A DNA stretch of 64,000 bases from Comamonas testosteroni ATCC 11996 (GCF_000241525.1 NZ_AHIL01000011.1:62001-126000), one strand, 5' to 3'. Numbered from the stretch's first letter, positions 24,842 through 34,261 are shown. A program made the numbers and translations. Notes: generated by a model not told the origin, from the letters alone.

Positions 24842-25375
24842 ATGCGTATTCACACCCTGGCCTGCACGGCCGCCCTGCTTTGCCTGTCCGTCCCGGCCCA
24901 GGCCGCGCTCAAGCCCGGCGATGCTGCACCGAGCTTCAAGACGCCCGCAGCCGTCGCCGGCAAGGCCTTCGACTTCGATATGGCCGAGGCGCTCAAGAAA
25001 GGGCCGGTGGTGCTGTATTTCTTCCCCAAGGCCTTCACCCAGGGCTGCACGCTGGAAGCCCATGCCTTTGCCGAGGCCACGCCCCAGTTCGCTGCCATGA
25101 AAGCCACGGTGGTGGGCATGTCGCATGACGATATCGACACCCTCAAGCGCTTTTCCACCGAGGCCTGCCGCGACCAGTTTGCCGTGGCATCGGACCCGAA
25201 GGCCGTCACCATCAAGGCCTATGACGCGGGGGCTGCCGCCAACCCGGCCAGGGCCGACCGCATCTCCTATGTGGTGGGCCAGGACGGCAAGGTGAAGTTC
25301 GCCCTTGTCAGCAGCGACCCGCTGGCCCATGTGGAGCAGACCAAGGCCGCCGTCAGGCAGTTGCAGGGGAAATAG
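24842..25375 (+). CDS. secreted peroxiredoxin (AhpC/TSA, BCP-like)
   Basis: A 177-aa thioredoxin-fold peroxidase with a signal peptide ([21 protein letters not shown]), so periplasmic. The peroxidatic cysteine lies in [19 protein letters not shown] near residue 66, followed by [24 protein letters not shown], where a second Cys near residue 101 could be the resolving one. The usual Pro before GCT in BCP proteins is Gln here. A TCAGGAG site precedes the ATG. It sits on the opposite strand inside the split ruvA-ruvB region. Confidence 0.85.
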   Translation: MRIHTLACTAALLCLSVPAQAALKPGDAAPSFKTPAAVAGKAFDFDMAEALKKGPVVLYFFPKAFTQGCTLEAHAFAEATPQFAAMKATVVGMSHDDIDTLKRFSTEACRDQFAVASDPKAVTIKAYDAGAAANPARADRISYVVGQDGKVKFALVSSDPLAHVEQTKAAVRQLQGK

Positions 25376-25398
25376 ACCCGGCCCGGTCCGGCACTCCG

Positions 25399-26958
25399 TC
25401 ACTGTGCCAGCCAGTTCCCGATCTGGCTGCTGAAGGTCCGGTCGAAGCGGCTGTAGACGTCGGAGCCGCCGCTGACCGTGCACGAGCTGCTGCCGCCGGA
25501 CAGCGTGCCCACGACACGTCCGCCCGCAAACATGGCCGATCCGCTGCTGCCGCCTTCGGTCACGCCCTTGCTCCAGCCGACGTTCACGAAATCGCTCTGG
25601 GCATTGCCTGGGTTGCAGGTGATGCTGCCGGCACTCAAGCTGCAGTTTCGGTAGCTCTGCACCTGGCCTTCGCTGTATTTGAGCAAGTCGCCCTGCGGGT
25701 GATGCAGGCCGTAGATGGCCGTCCCCGTCACTGCCGTGCCTCTCGCATCCCAGCCGGCCAGCGTCGCACCGGCGGGCGCTGCGTCATTGAGCCGCATCAG
25801 CGTGGCATCGTGCGCCGCCGTGGCATACAGCAAGGTGGCGCCGCGCTGCAGCGCCGTGGTCTGGGCGCTGGGCTCGAAGCTGTTGCAGCTGGCCGAGCGG
25901 AAGAACCAGTCCGTGCGCAGCGAGGTGGCCGATGCCTGGGTCGATATGCAGTGATTGGCCGACAGGAAATACGGCGTTAAATCGCGCCGCGTGTTGTTCA
26001 GCAGGGAGCCCGTGCAGTAGTAGTAGCGGTTGTCTGAGCCCACATAGGTCATGCGCGCCACGGCATTGCGCTCGGTGGCGTACTGATCGGCGCAGCTGGC
26101 ATCGAGCTCGCAACCCGCGGCATCGCCCACATTTCTGGGCACGAGACTATCGCGCAGCTCCAGCTCCACGGGCAGGGCCAGGTTGACATAGGCATGGGTG
26201 AGCGTGGGAATGGCAATGCGCAGCTGCGATGTCGACAGTCCCGCAGGCAGTGCAATCTCCAGCGTGACCTCATCGGCCCCCAGGTCGGGGGTCCACCAGA
26301 TGCCGGCCGCCCGGGTATCGCCGTCGGCGCGGCGGTTGCGCGCAATGGCCTCGTTGACGGCCTTGCCAGTGGTCTCGAACCCGGTCTTGCTGCGATCCTT
26401 GCGGTACAGCCTGAGCTCGGCGGCATCGGGCATGGCATCGACCACCAGGCCCAGCCGCAGGCCATGGGCGCCGGCCGAGGTGATGCTGATCGCCGCCACC
26501 TGACCGCCCTCCGGGGTCTCGGACCAGCGCAGCGTGCGTGCCATATCGCCTGCGGACTGCAGCGATGACAGCGCCCGCGGCGCCCCTATCTGCATGGGCA
26601 TGCCGGGCCTGGGCATGACCGGCGAAGGCGCGTCGCTCCACTGCGGCAATGCCAGATCGACGGCCTTGGGCCGCACGGCCACGGATGCCACGGCCACGCC
26701 TCTGGCCGAAGCCGCAGTCTGGGCGACAGGCACTATCAGCGAATCCAGCACATATGCTGTGGGCGGACCCGGTGGGGGACTGGTCTCTGAGACGCCCGCA
26801 CCATTGCCGCCGCCGTTACCGACACCTGCGCCGCCAGGGCCCGGGTCCTGAACATTGCCTCCGCCTCCGCCTCCTCCGCCGCCGCAAGCGGTCAGCACCA
26901 CCAGCATCAGGCTTGCGCATCGAGAGGAAACGCGCCTGCCCTGTATCCACCAATACAT
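25399..26958 (-). CDS. lipoprotein trypsin-like serine protease (lysyl endopeptidase-like)
   Basis: A 519-aa predicted lipoprotein with an S1-family protease domain. The N-terminus has a hydrophobic run and lipobox LTAC, followed at once by a run of nine glycines and a Gly/Pro-rich linker to about residue 65. A middle domain of about 200 residues is not recognised. The catalytic residues fall in LSANHCIST (His near 335), HDATLMRL (Asp near 383) and GGSSGSAMF (Ser near 471). Cysteine spacing and [18 protein letters not shown] at the end resemble Achromobacter/Lysobacter lysyl endopeptidases. AGGAG precedes the ATG. It lies between ruvA and ruvB on the same strand. Confidence 0.85.
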   Translation of the reverse strand: MYWWIQGRRVSSRCASLMLVVLTACGGGGGGGGGNVQDPGPGGAGVGNGGGNGAGVSETSPPPGPPTAYVLDSLIVPVAQTAASARGVAVASVAVRPKAVDLALPQWSDAPSPVMPRPGMPMQIGAPRALSSLQSAGDMARTLRWSETPEGGQVAAISITSAGAHGLRLGLVVDAMPDAAELRLYRKDRSKTGFETTGKAVNEAIARNRRADGDTRAAGIWWTPDLGADEVTLEIALPAGLSTSQLRIAIPTLTHAYVNLALPVELELRDSLVPRNVGDAAGCELDASCADQYATERNAVARMTYVGSDNRYYYCTGSLLNNTRRDLTPYFLSANHCISTQASATSLRTDWFFRSASCNSFEPSAQTTALQRGATLLYATAAHDATLMRLNDAAPAGATLAGWDARGTAVTGTAIYGLHHPQGDLLKYSEGQVQSYRNCSLSAGSITCNPGNAQSDFVNVGWSKGVTEGGSSGSAMFAGGRVVGTLSGGSSSCTVSGGSDVYSRFDRTFSSQIGNWLAQ

Positions 26959-27007
26959 CTCGTGTTCTCCTGCCGTTCACGATCGGACTGGCACAGGGCC
27001 AGCGAAG

Positions 27008-27583
27008 CTATTTGGTCAAAGCCTTGAGCGCGAGCTTAATGCCCTCGCTCACCCCTACATCGGGTGGGAGTTTCTTGAGGGCGGCCGAGGCTTCCTTGTC
27101 GGAATAGCCCAGCGCCATCAGTGCCTGCTGGATATCGTTTTGCTCGTTGTTGTTGGCAAACAGCGACTGCGCACCGGTATCCGCGCCGATCTTGCCCTTG
27201 AGCTCCAGCAGCAGACGCTCGGCGGTTTTCTTGCCGATGCCGGGCACCTTGACCAATCGCCCTGCTTGCTGCTGCGATACCGCGTCCGCGAGATCATCGA
27301 TGCTCATGCCGCTGAGCACGGCCAATGCCATGCGCGGTCCTATGCCGGTGATCTTGATGAGTTCGCGAAAAGTCTGACGCTCGCGGGCGGTTGCGAAGCC
27401 GAACAGCAGCTGGGCATCTTCCCGCACCACGAAATGGGTCAGCAGGGCCACCTTGGCGCCATTGGCGGGCAGGTTGTAGAAGGTGCTCATGGGCACCTGC
27501 ACCTCATAGCCCACGCCGGCGCAGTCCACCAGGACTTCGGGCGGGTTTTTTTCCAGCAGCGTTCCAGTCAATTTGCCTATCAT
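27008..27583 (-). CDS. ruvA: Holliday junction DNA helicase subunit RuvA
   Basis: A 191-aa DNA-binding subunit of RuvAB. The start [28 protein letters not shown] is the canonical RuvA N-terminus, domain II has two helix-hairpin-helix motifs ([18 protein letters not shown] and [20 protein letters not shown]), and the C-terminal domain that binds RuvB ([19 protein letters not shown]) is intact. It is divergent from phoH with about 50 bp between starts. Normally ruvB follows directly, but here the lipoprotein protease does. ruvC is not in the window. Confidence 0.95.
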   Translation of the reverse strand: MIGKLTGTLLEKNPPEVLVDCAGVGYEVQVPMSTFYNLPANGAKVALLTHFVVREDAQLLFGFATARERQTFRELIKITGIGPRMALAVLSGMSIDDLADAVSQQQAGRLVKVPGIGKKTAERLLLELKGKIGADTGAQSLFANNNEQNDIQQALMALGYSDKEASAALKKLPPDVGVSEGIKLALKALTK

Positions 27584-27632
27584 TGAAATCCTTTGCCGCA
27601 CCGTGCGGCGATTCTTTTGAGAAATTATCCGC

Positions 27633-28646
27633 GTGATCCTGCGCCATACCTTCACTCCCCATAACAATACGCGCCTGACCCATCTCTGCGGCCCGGCGGA
27701 TGCGCATCTGCGCACCATCGAAGTCGCGCTGGGCGTCAAGATCGCTCACCGTCACGAGCAGTTCAAGATCGACGGCCCCAAGGCCAAGGCCAATGAAGCG
27801 CTGGAGCTGCTGCAGGCGCTCTATGAGATCGCCGACTACGTGATTGCCGAGGATACGCTGCAGCTCATGCTGGCCGGCGATGTCGAGATGCTGGAAGCCG
27901 ATCTGACGGCACCGCAGCTGACCACGCGCCGTGCCGATCTGCGCGCCCGCACGCCCAACCAGGCGCTGTATCTGGAAAACATCGCCAACCACGACATCAG
28001 CTTCGGCATCGGCCCGGCCGGCACGGGCAAGACCTATCTGGCCGTGGCCTGCGCCGTGGATGCGCTGGAGCGCAGCGCCGTGCAGCGCATCGTGCTGACC
28101 CGGCCCGCCGTGGAAGCTGGCGAACGCCTGGGCTTTCTGCCCGGCGACCTGACGCAGAAGGTGGACCCCTACCTGCGCCCGCTGTACGACGCACTCTACG
28201 ATCTGATGGGCTACGAGAAGGTGCAGAAGGCCTTCGAGCGCAATGCGCTGGAGATCGCGCCGCTGGCCTTCATGCGCGGGCGCACGCTGAACAACGCCTT
28301 CGTGATCCTGGACGAGGCGCAGAACACCACGCCCGAGCAGATGAAGATGTTTCTGACCCGCATCGGCTTTGGCGCCAAGGCCGTGGTCACGGGCGATGTG
28401 AGCCAGGTCGACCTGCCCAAGGGAGCGCCCAGCGGTCTTGTCGATGCCGAGCGCGTGCTCAGGCGTGTCAAGGGCATCTCCATCAACCACTTCACCAGCG
28501 CCGACGTGGTGCGCCACCCGCTGGTGGCGCGCATCGTGGACGCCTACGATGCACGCGGGCGCGTGTCCGAAGGCACTTCGGCGCCCAAGCACCGCGCCAG
28601 CAGCCCGCGTACGGCCCGCTCGCTGCCCACGGCCGACGAGCTTTAA
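27633..28646 (+). CDS. phoH: PhoH-family protein (YbeZ-like)
   Basis: A 337-aa PhoH/YbeZ ATPase thought to act with the endoribonuclease YbeY in RNA maturation. The PhoH core is clear: [20 protein letters not shown] (Walker A, near residue 130), [56 protein letters not shown] (Walker B) and [12 protein letters not shown]. The start is GTG at 27633. ybeY follows after about 50 bp, the standard phoH-ybeY pairing, but ybeX/corC, which usually follows, is absent. Confidence 0.93.
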   Translation: MILRHTFTPHNNTRLTHLCGPADAHLRTIEVALGVKIAHRHEQFKIDGPKAKANEALELLQALYEIADYVIAEDTLQLMLAGDVEMLEADLTAPQLTTRRADLRARTPNQALYLENIANHDISFGIGPAGTGKTYLAVACAVDALERSAVQRIVLTRPAVEAGERLGFLPGDLTQKVDPYLRPLYDALYDLMGYEKVQKAFERNALEIAPLAFMRGRTLNNAFVILDEAQNTTPEQMKMFLTRIGFGAKAVVTGDVSQVDLPKGAPSGLVDAERVLRRVKGISINHFTSADVVRHPLVARIVDAYDARGRVSEGTSAPKHRASSPRTARSLPTADEL

Positions 28647-28706
28647 TCAAAATCCATAGCTACTAGCACTTACCAAATAAGGGCTAAAAGCCAAAATGAC
28701 CTTGAA
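28647..28706. repeat. dispersed Comamonadaceae-type repeat between phoH and ybeY
   Basis: The phoH-ybeY gap has lower GC and reads ATAGCTACTAGC, a short spacer with AAATAAGG, then AAAGCCAAAATGACC. A related sequence with ATAGCTGGTAGC, CATAAGCG and AGCCAGAAAT lies at 57514-57565, and a similar one lies inside the kinase gene near 52092-52155. I recognise this AT-rich element as a frequent dispersed repeat in Comamonas and Acidovorax genomes. The ybeY start codon falls inside its right end. Confidence 0.55.
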
Positions 28707-29154
28707 TCAACTGCAACTATCGCTGCAATTCGGCCCCAGCGCCGAGGCGGCCGCCCACCGCGAACTGCTCAGCCGCAGCCGCGTCACGCGCTGGATCCGC
28801 CATGCGCTGGCCGTGGATGCCGAGATCACGGTGCGCATCGTCGATGCCGAGGAAGGCCGCAAGCTCAACCGCGAGTACCGCAAAAAGGACTACGCGACCA
28901 ATGTGCTGACCTTCGACTATCAGCAGGAGCCGTCCGTGATGGCCGATCTGGTGCTCTGCGCCCCCGTGGTGGAGCGCGAGGCCCAGGAGCAGAACAAGAG
29001 CCTGGAAGAGCATTACGCCCACCTGCTGGTGCATGGCACGCTGCATGCCCAGGGCTGGGACCACGAGACCAGCGAGGAAGACGCCGAAGAGATGGAGGCC
29101 TACGAGACCGACATCATGAAGGAGATGGGTTACGAGGACCCCTACGCCAAATAG
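28696..29154 (+). CDS. ybeY: rRNA maturation endoribonuclease YbeY
   Basis: A 152-aa zinc-dependent endoribonuclease of the UPF0054 family, needed for 16S rRNA 3'-end processing and ribosome quality control. The metal site [15 protein letters not shown] (His-x3-His-x5-His, near residues 112-126) is exact, and [29 protein letters not shown] is the family core. The ATG at 28696 overlaps the end of a dispersed repeat and has no strong ribosome site. Pairing with phoH supports the assignment. Confidence 0.95.
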   Translation: MTLNQLQLSLQFGPSAEAAAHRELLSRSRVTRWIRHALAVDAEITVRIVDAEEGRKLNREYRKKDYATNVLTFDYQQEPSVMADLVLCAPVVEREAQEQNKSLEEHYAHLLVHGTLHAQGWDHETSEEDAEEMEAYETDIMKEMGYEDPYAK

Positions 29155-29194
29155 CGGACAGGCATCGGCCCACGTGCCGTAGACTCCTGAAAAC

Positions 29195-29280
29195 AGAGCT
29201 GCCTGCGCAGGTCAATCATGTATTTCAAAGGCTTTTAGCCTTGAAAATCAAGAATGACAGGCGCAGTCAGCTCTTTTTAT
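29195..29280 (+). terminator. nested-hairpin terminator between ybeY and the Bug gene
   Basis: AGAGCTG and CTGCGC at 29195-29208 pair with GCGCAG and CAGCTCT at 29261-29274, followed by TTTTT. Inside lies a second hairpin, TTCAA-A-GGC with GCC-TTGAA. The nested structure lies between convergent genes and probably ends transcription from both sides. Confidence 0.7.
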
Positions 29281-29299
29281 GAGAGCACCCCGGCCGGGC

Positions 29300-30283
29300 T
29301 TACTCCACACTCAGGCCGATGCTGCGTACCAGTTGGGCCACGCGCACGTCTTCGGTCTTGATCTGTCTGGCAAACACCTGCTGGCCCTCGCCCACGGGAG
29401 TGATGCCCTGCTGCAGCAGGCTCTTGCGCAGCTCGGGGTCCTTGAGCGCCTTGTCAGTGTCCTGGGCGATGGTCTGGACCACGGCAGCCGGCGTGCCCTT
29501 GGGTGCGAACAGGCCGAACCAGGCGCCGGCCTCAAAGCCCTTGTAGTTCTCGGCCAGAGTCTGCACCTGGGGCAGCAGAGCATGACGCTGCAGGCCGGAC
29601 ACGGCCAGTGCCGTGAGCTTGCCGCTCTGGATCTGGGTGAGCGCCGGAGCGATCGCAATCAGCATCACATCGACCTGGCCGGCCAGCACATCCTGCAGAC
29701 CCTGAGGACCGCCGCGATAGGGGATATGCGTGGCGAAAAAGCCTGCGCGCTGCTTGAACTGCTCCATGGCCAGGTGCTGGGCGCCGCCCGTGCCCGAGGA
29801 GGCGTAGTTGATCTTGCCCGGGTGCGATTTGGCGTAGGCCACAAAGTCCTGCAAGGTCTTGAAACCCCTCCTGGGGTTGGCCACCAGCACGAAGTCGGAC
29901 TGGCCCAGCTTGGTCACCGGCACCAGGTCGTTCTTGACGTCATAGGGAAGATTGCGCTGCACATTGGGCATGATGGTGATGGCGCTGTCGCCGCCCACCA
30001 GCAAGGTGTAGCCATCGGGCTGGGCCTTGACCACGGAATCCACGGCCGAGACACCGCCGGCCGCGCCCTTGTTTTCCACCACGATGGCCTGCTTCCAGTC
30101 CCTGCCCACCAGATTGCCTACCTGGCGAGCCAGCAGATCCGGAGCGCTGCCAGGGCCGTTGGCCACCACCAGCCTGACCATGCGCGCCGGAAAGTCCGGC
30201 TGCTGTGCCATGGCTGCGCCCGATACACAGCTTGCGGCCAGCATGGTCCAAGCGGTGCGGGAGAGAAAACGGGGCAGATTCAC
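29300..30283 (-). CDS. Bug-family tripartite tricarboxylate transporter substrate-binding protein
   Basis: A 327-aa periplasmic Bug receptor. The signal peptide MNLPRFLSRTAWTMLAASCVSGAAMAQ ends in an AMA cleavage site. Mature motifs include ARMVRLVVANGPGSAPDLLARQVG (a variant of the usual PFSPGG loop, with no FxxGG), ENKGAAGGVSAVD, DGYTLLVGG and SSGTGGAQHLAMEQF. Translation starts at GTG 30283 with AAGGAG upstream; that site is embedded in a perfect inverted repeat. No transporter subunits adjoin. The divergent TauE/SafE permease gene raises the possibility of a shared organic sulfonate or acid substrate, which is speculative. Confidence 0.87.
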   Translation of the reverse strand: MNLPRFLSRTAWTMLAASCVSGAAMAQQPDFPARMVRLVVANGPGSAPDLLARQVGNLVGRDWKQAIVVENKGAAGGVSAVDSVVKAQPDGYTLLVGGDSAITIMPNVQRNLPYDVKNDLVPVTKLGQSDFVLVANPRRGFKTLQDFVAYAKSHPGKINYASSGTGGAQHLAMEQFKQRAGFFATHIPYRGGPQGLQDVLAGQVDVMLIAIAPALTQIQSGKLTALAVSGLQRHALLPQVQTLAENYKGFEAGAWFGLFAPKGTPAAVVQTIAQDTDKALKDPELRKSLLQQGITPVGEGQQVFARQIKTEDVRVAQLVRSIGLSVE

Positions 30284-30288
30284 GGCAA

Positions 30289-30325
30289 AACTCCTTAACT
30301 AAGGAGTTGATTGTCAAAACAATCA
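30289..30325 (-). promoter_or_regulatory. inverted repeats at the Bug gene ribosome site
   Basis: AACTCCTTA/TAAGGAGTT (30289-30308) is a perfect 9-bp inverted repeat with a 2-bp centre. In the minus-strand RNA it could form an 8-bp stem with a 4-nt loop that includes the AAGGAG site of the Bug gene. Overlapping it is TGATTGT-N4-ACAATCA (30308-30325), a possible operator. The arrangement suggests control at the start of translation or transcription. Confidence 0.5.
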
Positions 30326-30475
30326 CTTATTCCTCAAAATACTGTTTTCACATTCTTTTATTTCCAAAAATAATTAACTACGCAAGAAAAAGAAAAGAGG
30401 CGACACAGGCCAGCACCTAAGATCGACCCCAACCACAAGGCGCAAAGCCGATAGAGAAAATCAGGAGACAAGAAC

Positions 30476-31240
30476 ATGGAGAACCTGGGCCACCTCGCCC
30501 TTTTGCTGGCCGCAGCTTTCACGGCCGGCGCGCTCAACGCGGTCGCCGGCGGCGGCAGCTTTCTGACCCTTCCCGCGCTGGTCTTCACCGGCGTGCCGCC
30601 CGTGATTGCCAATGCCACGGGCACCGTGGCCCTGCTGCCGGGCTATATGGCGGGTGCATGGGGCTTCAAGGACGATATGCAGTCCCCGCCAGGCCTGTCC
30701 ATGAAACAGGTGGTGGCGCTGTCCCTGATCGGCGGCTCTGCGGGTGCGGCGCTGCTGCTGTTCACGCCCGACGCCACCTTCCGCAAGGTCGTGCCCTGGC
30801 TGCTGCTGGCCGCCACCGCCATGTTCGCCTTCGGCCCGCAGTTGCGCGCCTGGGCTGCGGGCAAGAATGCCGCTCATGCCACCCCATCGATGGCCAAGGC
30901 CGCTGCAGGCATGCTGATCGTGGCCATCTATGGCGGCTACTTCAACGGCGGCCTGGGCATTTTGCTGCTGGCCTTGTTCGGCCTGCTGGGCCAGACCTCG
31001 CTCAACGCCATGAACGGCATGAAGAACCTAGTCTCGGCCCTGCTGACGGCGATTGCCGTGGTGATCTACGCCGTGGGCGGCATTGTGGAGTGGAAGCTGG
31101 CCCTGGTCATGATGGCGGCCGCCACCCTGGGCGGCTATCTGGGAGCGCGCGTGGCGCGCAGGATTGCGCCCCATGTCCTGCGCTGGGGCATTGTGGCCAC
31201 GGGGCTGGTGATGGCAGGGCTGTTCTTCGCCAAAGGCTGA
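30476..31240 (+). CDS. TauE/SafE-family sulfite exporter-like permease
   Basis: A 254-aa inner-membrane protein with about eight hydrophobic segments. The family pattern is visible in FTAGALNAVAGGGSFLTLPALVFTGVPPVIANATGTVALLPG near the start and GYFNGGLGILLLALFGLLGQTSLNAMNGMKNLVSALLTAIAVVIYAVGG in the second half, the internal repeat of TauE/SafE. Such permeases are linked to export of sulfite or sulfonate breakdown products, with many members of unknown substrate. It has its own AT-rich promoter region, divergent from the Bug gene, and a strong terminator. Confidence 0.9.
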   Translation: MENLGHLALLLAAAFTAGALNAVAGGGSFLTLPALVFTGVPPVIANATGTVALLPGYMAGAWGFKDDMQSPPGLSMKQVVALSLIGGSAGAALLLFTPDATFRKVVPWLLLAATAMFAFGPQLRAWAAGKNAAHATPSMAKAAAGMLIVAIYGGYFNGGLGILLLALFGLLGQTSLNAMNGMKNLVSALLTAIAVVIYAVGGIVEWKLALVMMAAATLGGYLGARVARRIAPHVLRWGIVATGLVMAGLFFAKG

Positions 31241-31255
31241 AGCGGCGTCCAAAGC

Positions 31256-31287
31256 AAAAAGCCTTCTCGTGACCGAGAAGGCTTTTT
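31256..31287. terminator. bidirectional rho-independent terminator
   Basis: A 14-bp perfect stem (AAAAAGCCTTCTCG, 4-nt loop, CGAGAAGGCTTTTT) lies between the convergent TauE/SafE and dbpA genes. The A-run and T-run on the two sides allow termination on both strands. Confidence 0.93.
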
Positions 31288-31362
31288 TGTGAGCATCCCG
31301 CGCTTTGTGGGAAAGCGCTGGAGATCAATTTGATGGACGGTGCTTAGAACGTGTTGACGTGC

Positions 31363-32772
31363 TTAGAGCAGCCGCGCCTTGACGGTCTTGCCCTTGACCT
31401 TGCCACCATTGAGCTTGGCGCAGGCCGCCGAGGCGATCTTGCGATCCACGGCCACATAGGTGGAAAAGTCGTTGACGCTGATCTTGCCGATCTGCTCGCG
31501 GCTGTAGCCGAAGTCGGCGCACATGGCGCCCATCACGTCGCCTGCGCGGATCTTTTCCTTGCGCCCGCCGATGATCTGGATGGTCATCATGGGCGGCAGC
31601 AGCTCGCCACCGGCGGCGGGCGTGAGCTCTTCCACGGGGAAGAACTGCGAAGCCCGGCCTTGCAGCTGCTCGATCTTGCCCACGCTGCCCATCTCGTCCA
31701 TGGACACCAGATTCAGCGCCAGCCCTTCGGCATCGCCACGGCCCGTGCGGCCGATACGGTGGATATGAACCTCGGGGTCGGGCGTGACATCGACATTGAT
31801 GACGGCCGACAGATCGGCAATGTCCAGGCCACGCGCCGCCACATCGGTAGCGACCAGCACGCTGCAGCTCTTGTTGGCAAACTGCACCAGCACCTCGTCG
31901 CGCTCGCGCTGCTCCAGCTCGCCGAAGAGGGCCAGAGCGCTGAAGCCCTGAGCCTGCAGCTCGCTCACCACGTCGCGGCATTGCTGCTTGGTGTTGCAAA
32001 AGGCAATGCTCGACTCGGGGCGGAAGTGCGCCAGCAGCTTGGCAACGGTGTCCACCTTGTCACGAGCGCCAACCTCGTACCAGCGCTGTGCGATCTTGCC
32101 GGCGCTGTGCTGGGTTGCGACCTTGACGGTCTGAGGATCGCGCATGAAGCGGCTGGCCAGCGAGGCAATGCCTTCGGGGTAGGTGGCCGAGAACAGCAAG
32201 GTCTGACGATCCGCCGGGCATTGGCGCACCACGGTTTCGATGTCGCCGAGAAAGCCCATGTCCAGCATGCGATCGGCCTCGTCCAGCACCAGGGTCTTGA
32301 GGTTGCCGATGTCGAGCTTGCCGCGCTCCATCAGATCCATCACGCGCCCGGGTGTACCGACGACGATGTGCGCGCCGTTTTCCAGCGAAGCGATCTGGTT
32401 GCGCGAGGGCACGCCGCCATAGACGGTGACGACCTTGATGTTGTCCTGCGCGCGCGCCAGGCGGCGGATCTCGGTGGCGACCTGGTCGGCCAGTTCGCGC
32501 GTGGGGCACAGCACCAGGGCCTGGACGGCAAACCAGCGCGGGTTCAGGCGGTCCACCATGGGCAGGCCGAAGGCAGCCGTCTTGCCGCTGCCGGTGCTGG
32601 CCTGGGCGATCAGGTCCTTGCCCTGCAGGGTCAACGGCAGGCTGGCGGCCTGGATGGGCGTCATCTGCGCATAGCCGAGCTGCTGGAGGTTGGCCAGCAT
32701 TTCGGGGGACAGGGGCAGCGCCGAGAAAGCGGTGGAGTCAGAGGCCTGGGCGGCGCTGGTGGAGGTATTCAT
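31363..32772 (-). CDS. dbpA: ATP-dependent RNA helicase DbpA
   Basis: A 469-aa DEAD-box helicase that acts on 23S rRNA during large-subunit assembly. Motifs run in order: Q motif GYAQMTPIQAASLPL, Walker A ASTGSGKTAA, PTRELADQV, TPGRVMDL, DEAD box VLDEADRML, SAT, and HRIGRTGRG. The C-terminal about 75 residues (MMTIQIIGGRKEKIRAGDVMGAMCADFGYSREQIGKISV and VNDFSTYVAV) form the DbpA RNA-binding domain that recognises hairpin 92, which separates it from RhlE-type helicases. Confidence 0.93.
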   Translation of the reverse strand: MNTSTSAAQASDSTAFSALPLSPEMLANLQQLGYAQMTPIQAASLPLTLQGKDLIAQASTGSGKTAAFGLPMVDRLNPRWFAVQALVLCPTRELADQVATEIRRLARAQDNIKVVTVYGGVPSRNQIASLENGAHIVVGTPGRVMDLMERGKLDIGNLKTLVLDEADRMLDMGFLGDIETVVRQCPADRQTLLFSATYPEGIASLASRFMRDPQTVKVATQHSAGKIAQRWYEVGARDKVDTVAKLLAHFRPESSIAFCNTKQQCRDVVSELQAQGFSALALFGELEQRERDEVLVQFANKSCSVLVATDVAARGLDIADLSAVINVDVTPDPEVHIHRIGRTGRGDAEGLALNLVSMDEMGSVGKIEQLQGRASQFFPVEELTPAAGGELLPPMMTIQIIGGRKEKIRAGDVMGAMCADFGYSREQIGKISVNDFSTYVAVDRKIASAACAKLNGGKVKGKTVKARLL

Positions 32773-32935
32773 GGGAGCGGATTATCCCGGGCCTGCGCCG
32801 CAAAAGCCTTGAGCCATCGCTATTCACGGTGTCGTTTGCGGGTTGCCCCTCTTCAATTCGAGCCGGCCATGCTCCTAGTCTGAAAGCGCGGTCTTCAATG
32901 GCCGCCTCTGTTTGAAGCCAACCACAGACCCTCAC

Positions 32936-34261
32936 ATGCACCCTAGCCTTACCCGCAAGTTCTGCGCCGTCGCCACGCTGGCCTTCACCCTGGGCTCGAC
33001 CCAGGCAGCAGAGCTGGATCCCCAGCCGCTCAAACCCCAGCTGCAGCAGCTGATCGCCCAGATGTATCCGCAGTTGCGCGGCATCTACGAAGACCTGCAT
33101 GCCAACCCCGAGCTGGGCTTCCAGGAAACACGCACCGCCGCCAAGCTGGCTGCCGAGATGCGCAAGCTGGGCTTTGAAGTCACCGAGGGCATTGGCAAGA
33201 CCGGCCTGGTCGCCATCTACCGCAATGGCGCGGGCCCCACCGTCATGGTACGCACCGAGCTGGACGCCCTGCCCATGGAGGAAAAAACCGGCCTGCCCTA
33301 TGCGAGCAAGGCCAAGGCCCAGTACAACGGCAAGGAGAGCTTTGTCGCCCATAGCTGCGGCCACGACATGCACATGACCAGCTGGCTGGGCACTGCCCAG
33401 GCGCTGCTGGGCCTGAAGAAGCAATGGAAGGGCACGCTGATGTTCGTGGCCCAGCCGTCCGAGGAAACCGTGACCGGAGCCAAGGCCATGCTGGCCGACG
33501 GCCTGTTCCAGAAGTTCGGCAAGCCCGACTACGCCTTTGCGCTGCACACCGGCTCCATGCCTTATGGCACGGTGGGCTATGTGGCCGGGGCGGCGACCTC
33601 CAATTCGGACTCGCTGGACATCACGTTTCACGGTCGCGGCAGCCATGGCTCCATGCCCGACAAAGGCATAGACCCCGTGCTCATGGCCTCGCGCTTCGTG
33701 GTGAATGTGCAAGGCGTGATCAGCCGCGAAAAAGATCCCATGGAGTTCGGCGTGGTCACCGTGGGCGCCTTCAACTCGGGCAGCGCGGGCAATATCATTC
33801 CCGACCAGGCGCGGCTGCTCGGAACAATCCGCAGCTACAAGAGCGAGGTGCGCACAAAAATGCACGAAGGCATTGAGCGCACGGCCAAGGCCGAAGCCGC
33901 CATGTCGGGCGCTCCTGCACCCGAGGTCAAGCTGGTCAAGGGCTCGGATGCCGTGGTCAATGACGCGGCACTGGTAGGCCGCACGGTCAAGCTGTTCAAG
34001 GCCGCACTCGGCGACCGCAATGTGATCCCCATCTCACCCATCACGGCCAGCGAAGATTTCTCGGACTTCATCAATCAGGGCGTGCCATCCATGTTCTACA
34101 CCCTGGGCGTGTACGACCCCAAGAAGGTGGCCGAGGCCAGTCAGCCCGGCGGCAAGCCGCTGCCCTTCAATCACTCACCCTTCTTCGCCCCAGAACCCGA
34201 ACCCACGTTCAAGACCGGCGTGGAAACCATGACCCTGGCGGTCATGAACGTGATGCAGTAA
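32936..34261 (+). CDS. secreted M20-family amidohydrolase
   Basis: An M20D-type metallopeptidase of about 441 aa with a signal peptide (MHPSLTRKFCAVATLAFTLGSTQAAE), so probably periplasmic. The metal site appears as HSCGHDMHMTSW near residue 140 and the general base region as VAQPSEETVTGAK. It is followed by SLDITFHGRGSHGSMPDKGIDPVLMAS, the dimerisation-domain start. Start ATG 32936 was preferred over 32912 because it begins the signal peptide. Like the cytoplasmic M20 at 8638 it would hydrolyse N-acyl or peptide bonds. It is convergent with a second secreted M20 enzyme. Confidence 0.9.
   Translation: MHPSLTRKFCAVATLAFTLGSTQAAELDPQPLKPQLQQLIAQMYPQLRGIYEDLHANPELGFQETRTAAKLAAEMRKLGFEVTEGIGKTGLVAIYRNGAGPTVMVRTELDALPMEEKTGLPYASKAKAQYNGKESFVAHSCGHDMHMTSWLGTAQALLGLKKQWKGTLMFVAQPSEETVTGAKAMLADGLFQKFGKPDYAFALHTGSMPYGTVGYVAGAATSNSDSLDITFHGRGSHGSMPDKGIDPVLMASRFVVNVQGVISREKDPMEFGVVTVGAFNSGSAGNIIPDQARLLGTIRSYKSEVRTKMHEGIERTAKAEAAMSGAPAPEVKLVKGSDAVVNDAALVGRTVKLFKAALGDRNVIPISPITASEDFSDFINQGVPSMFYTLGVYDPKKVAEASQPGGKPLPFNHSPFFAPEPEPTFKTGVETMTLAVMNVMQ

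Noticed and set aside
24701..25483. N-terminal extension of ruvB through the peroxiredoxin region
   Set aside because: RuvB homology begins after 24700, and the extension is antisense to a clear peroxiredoxin gene.
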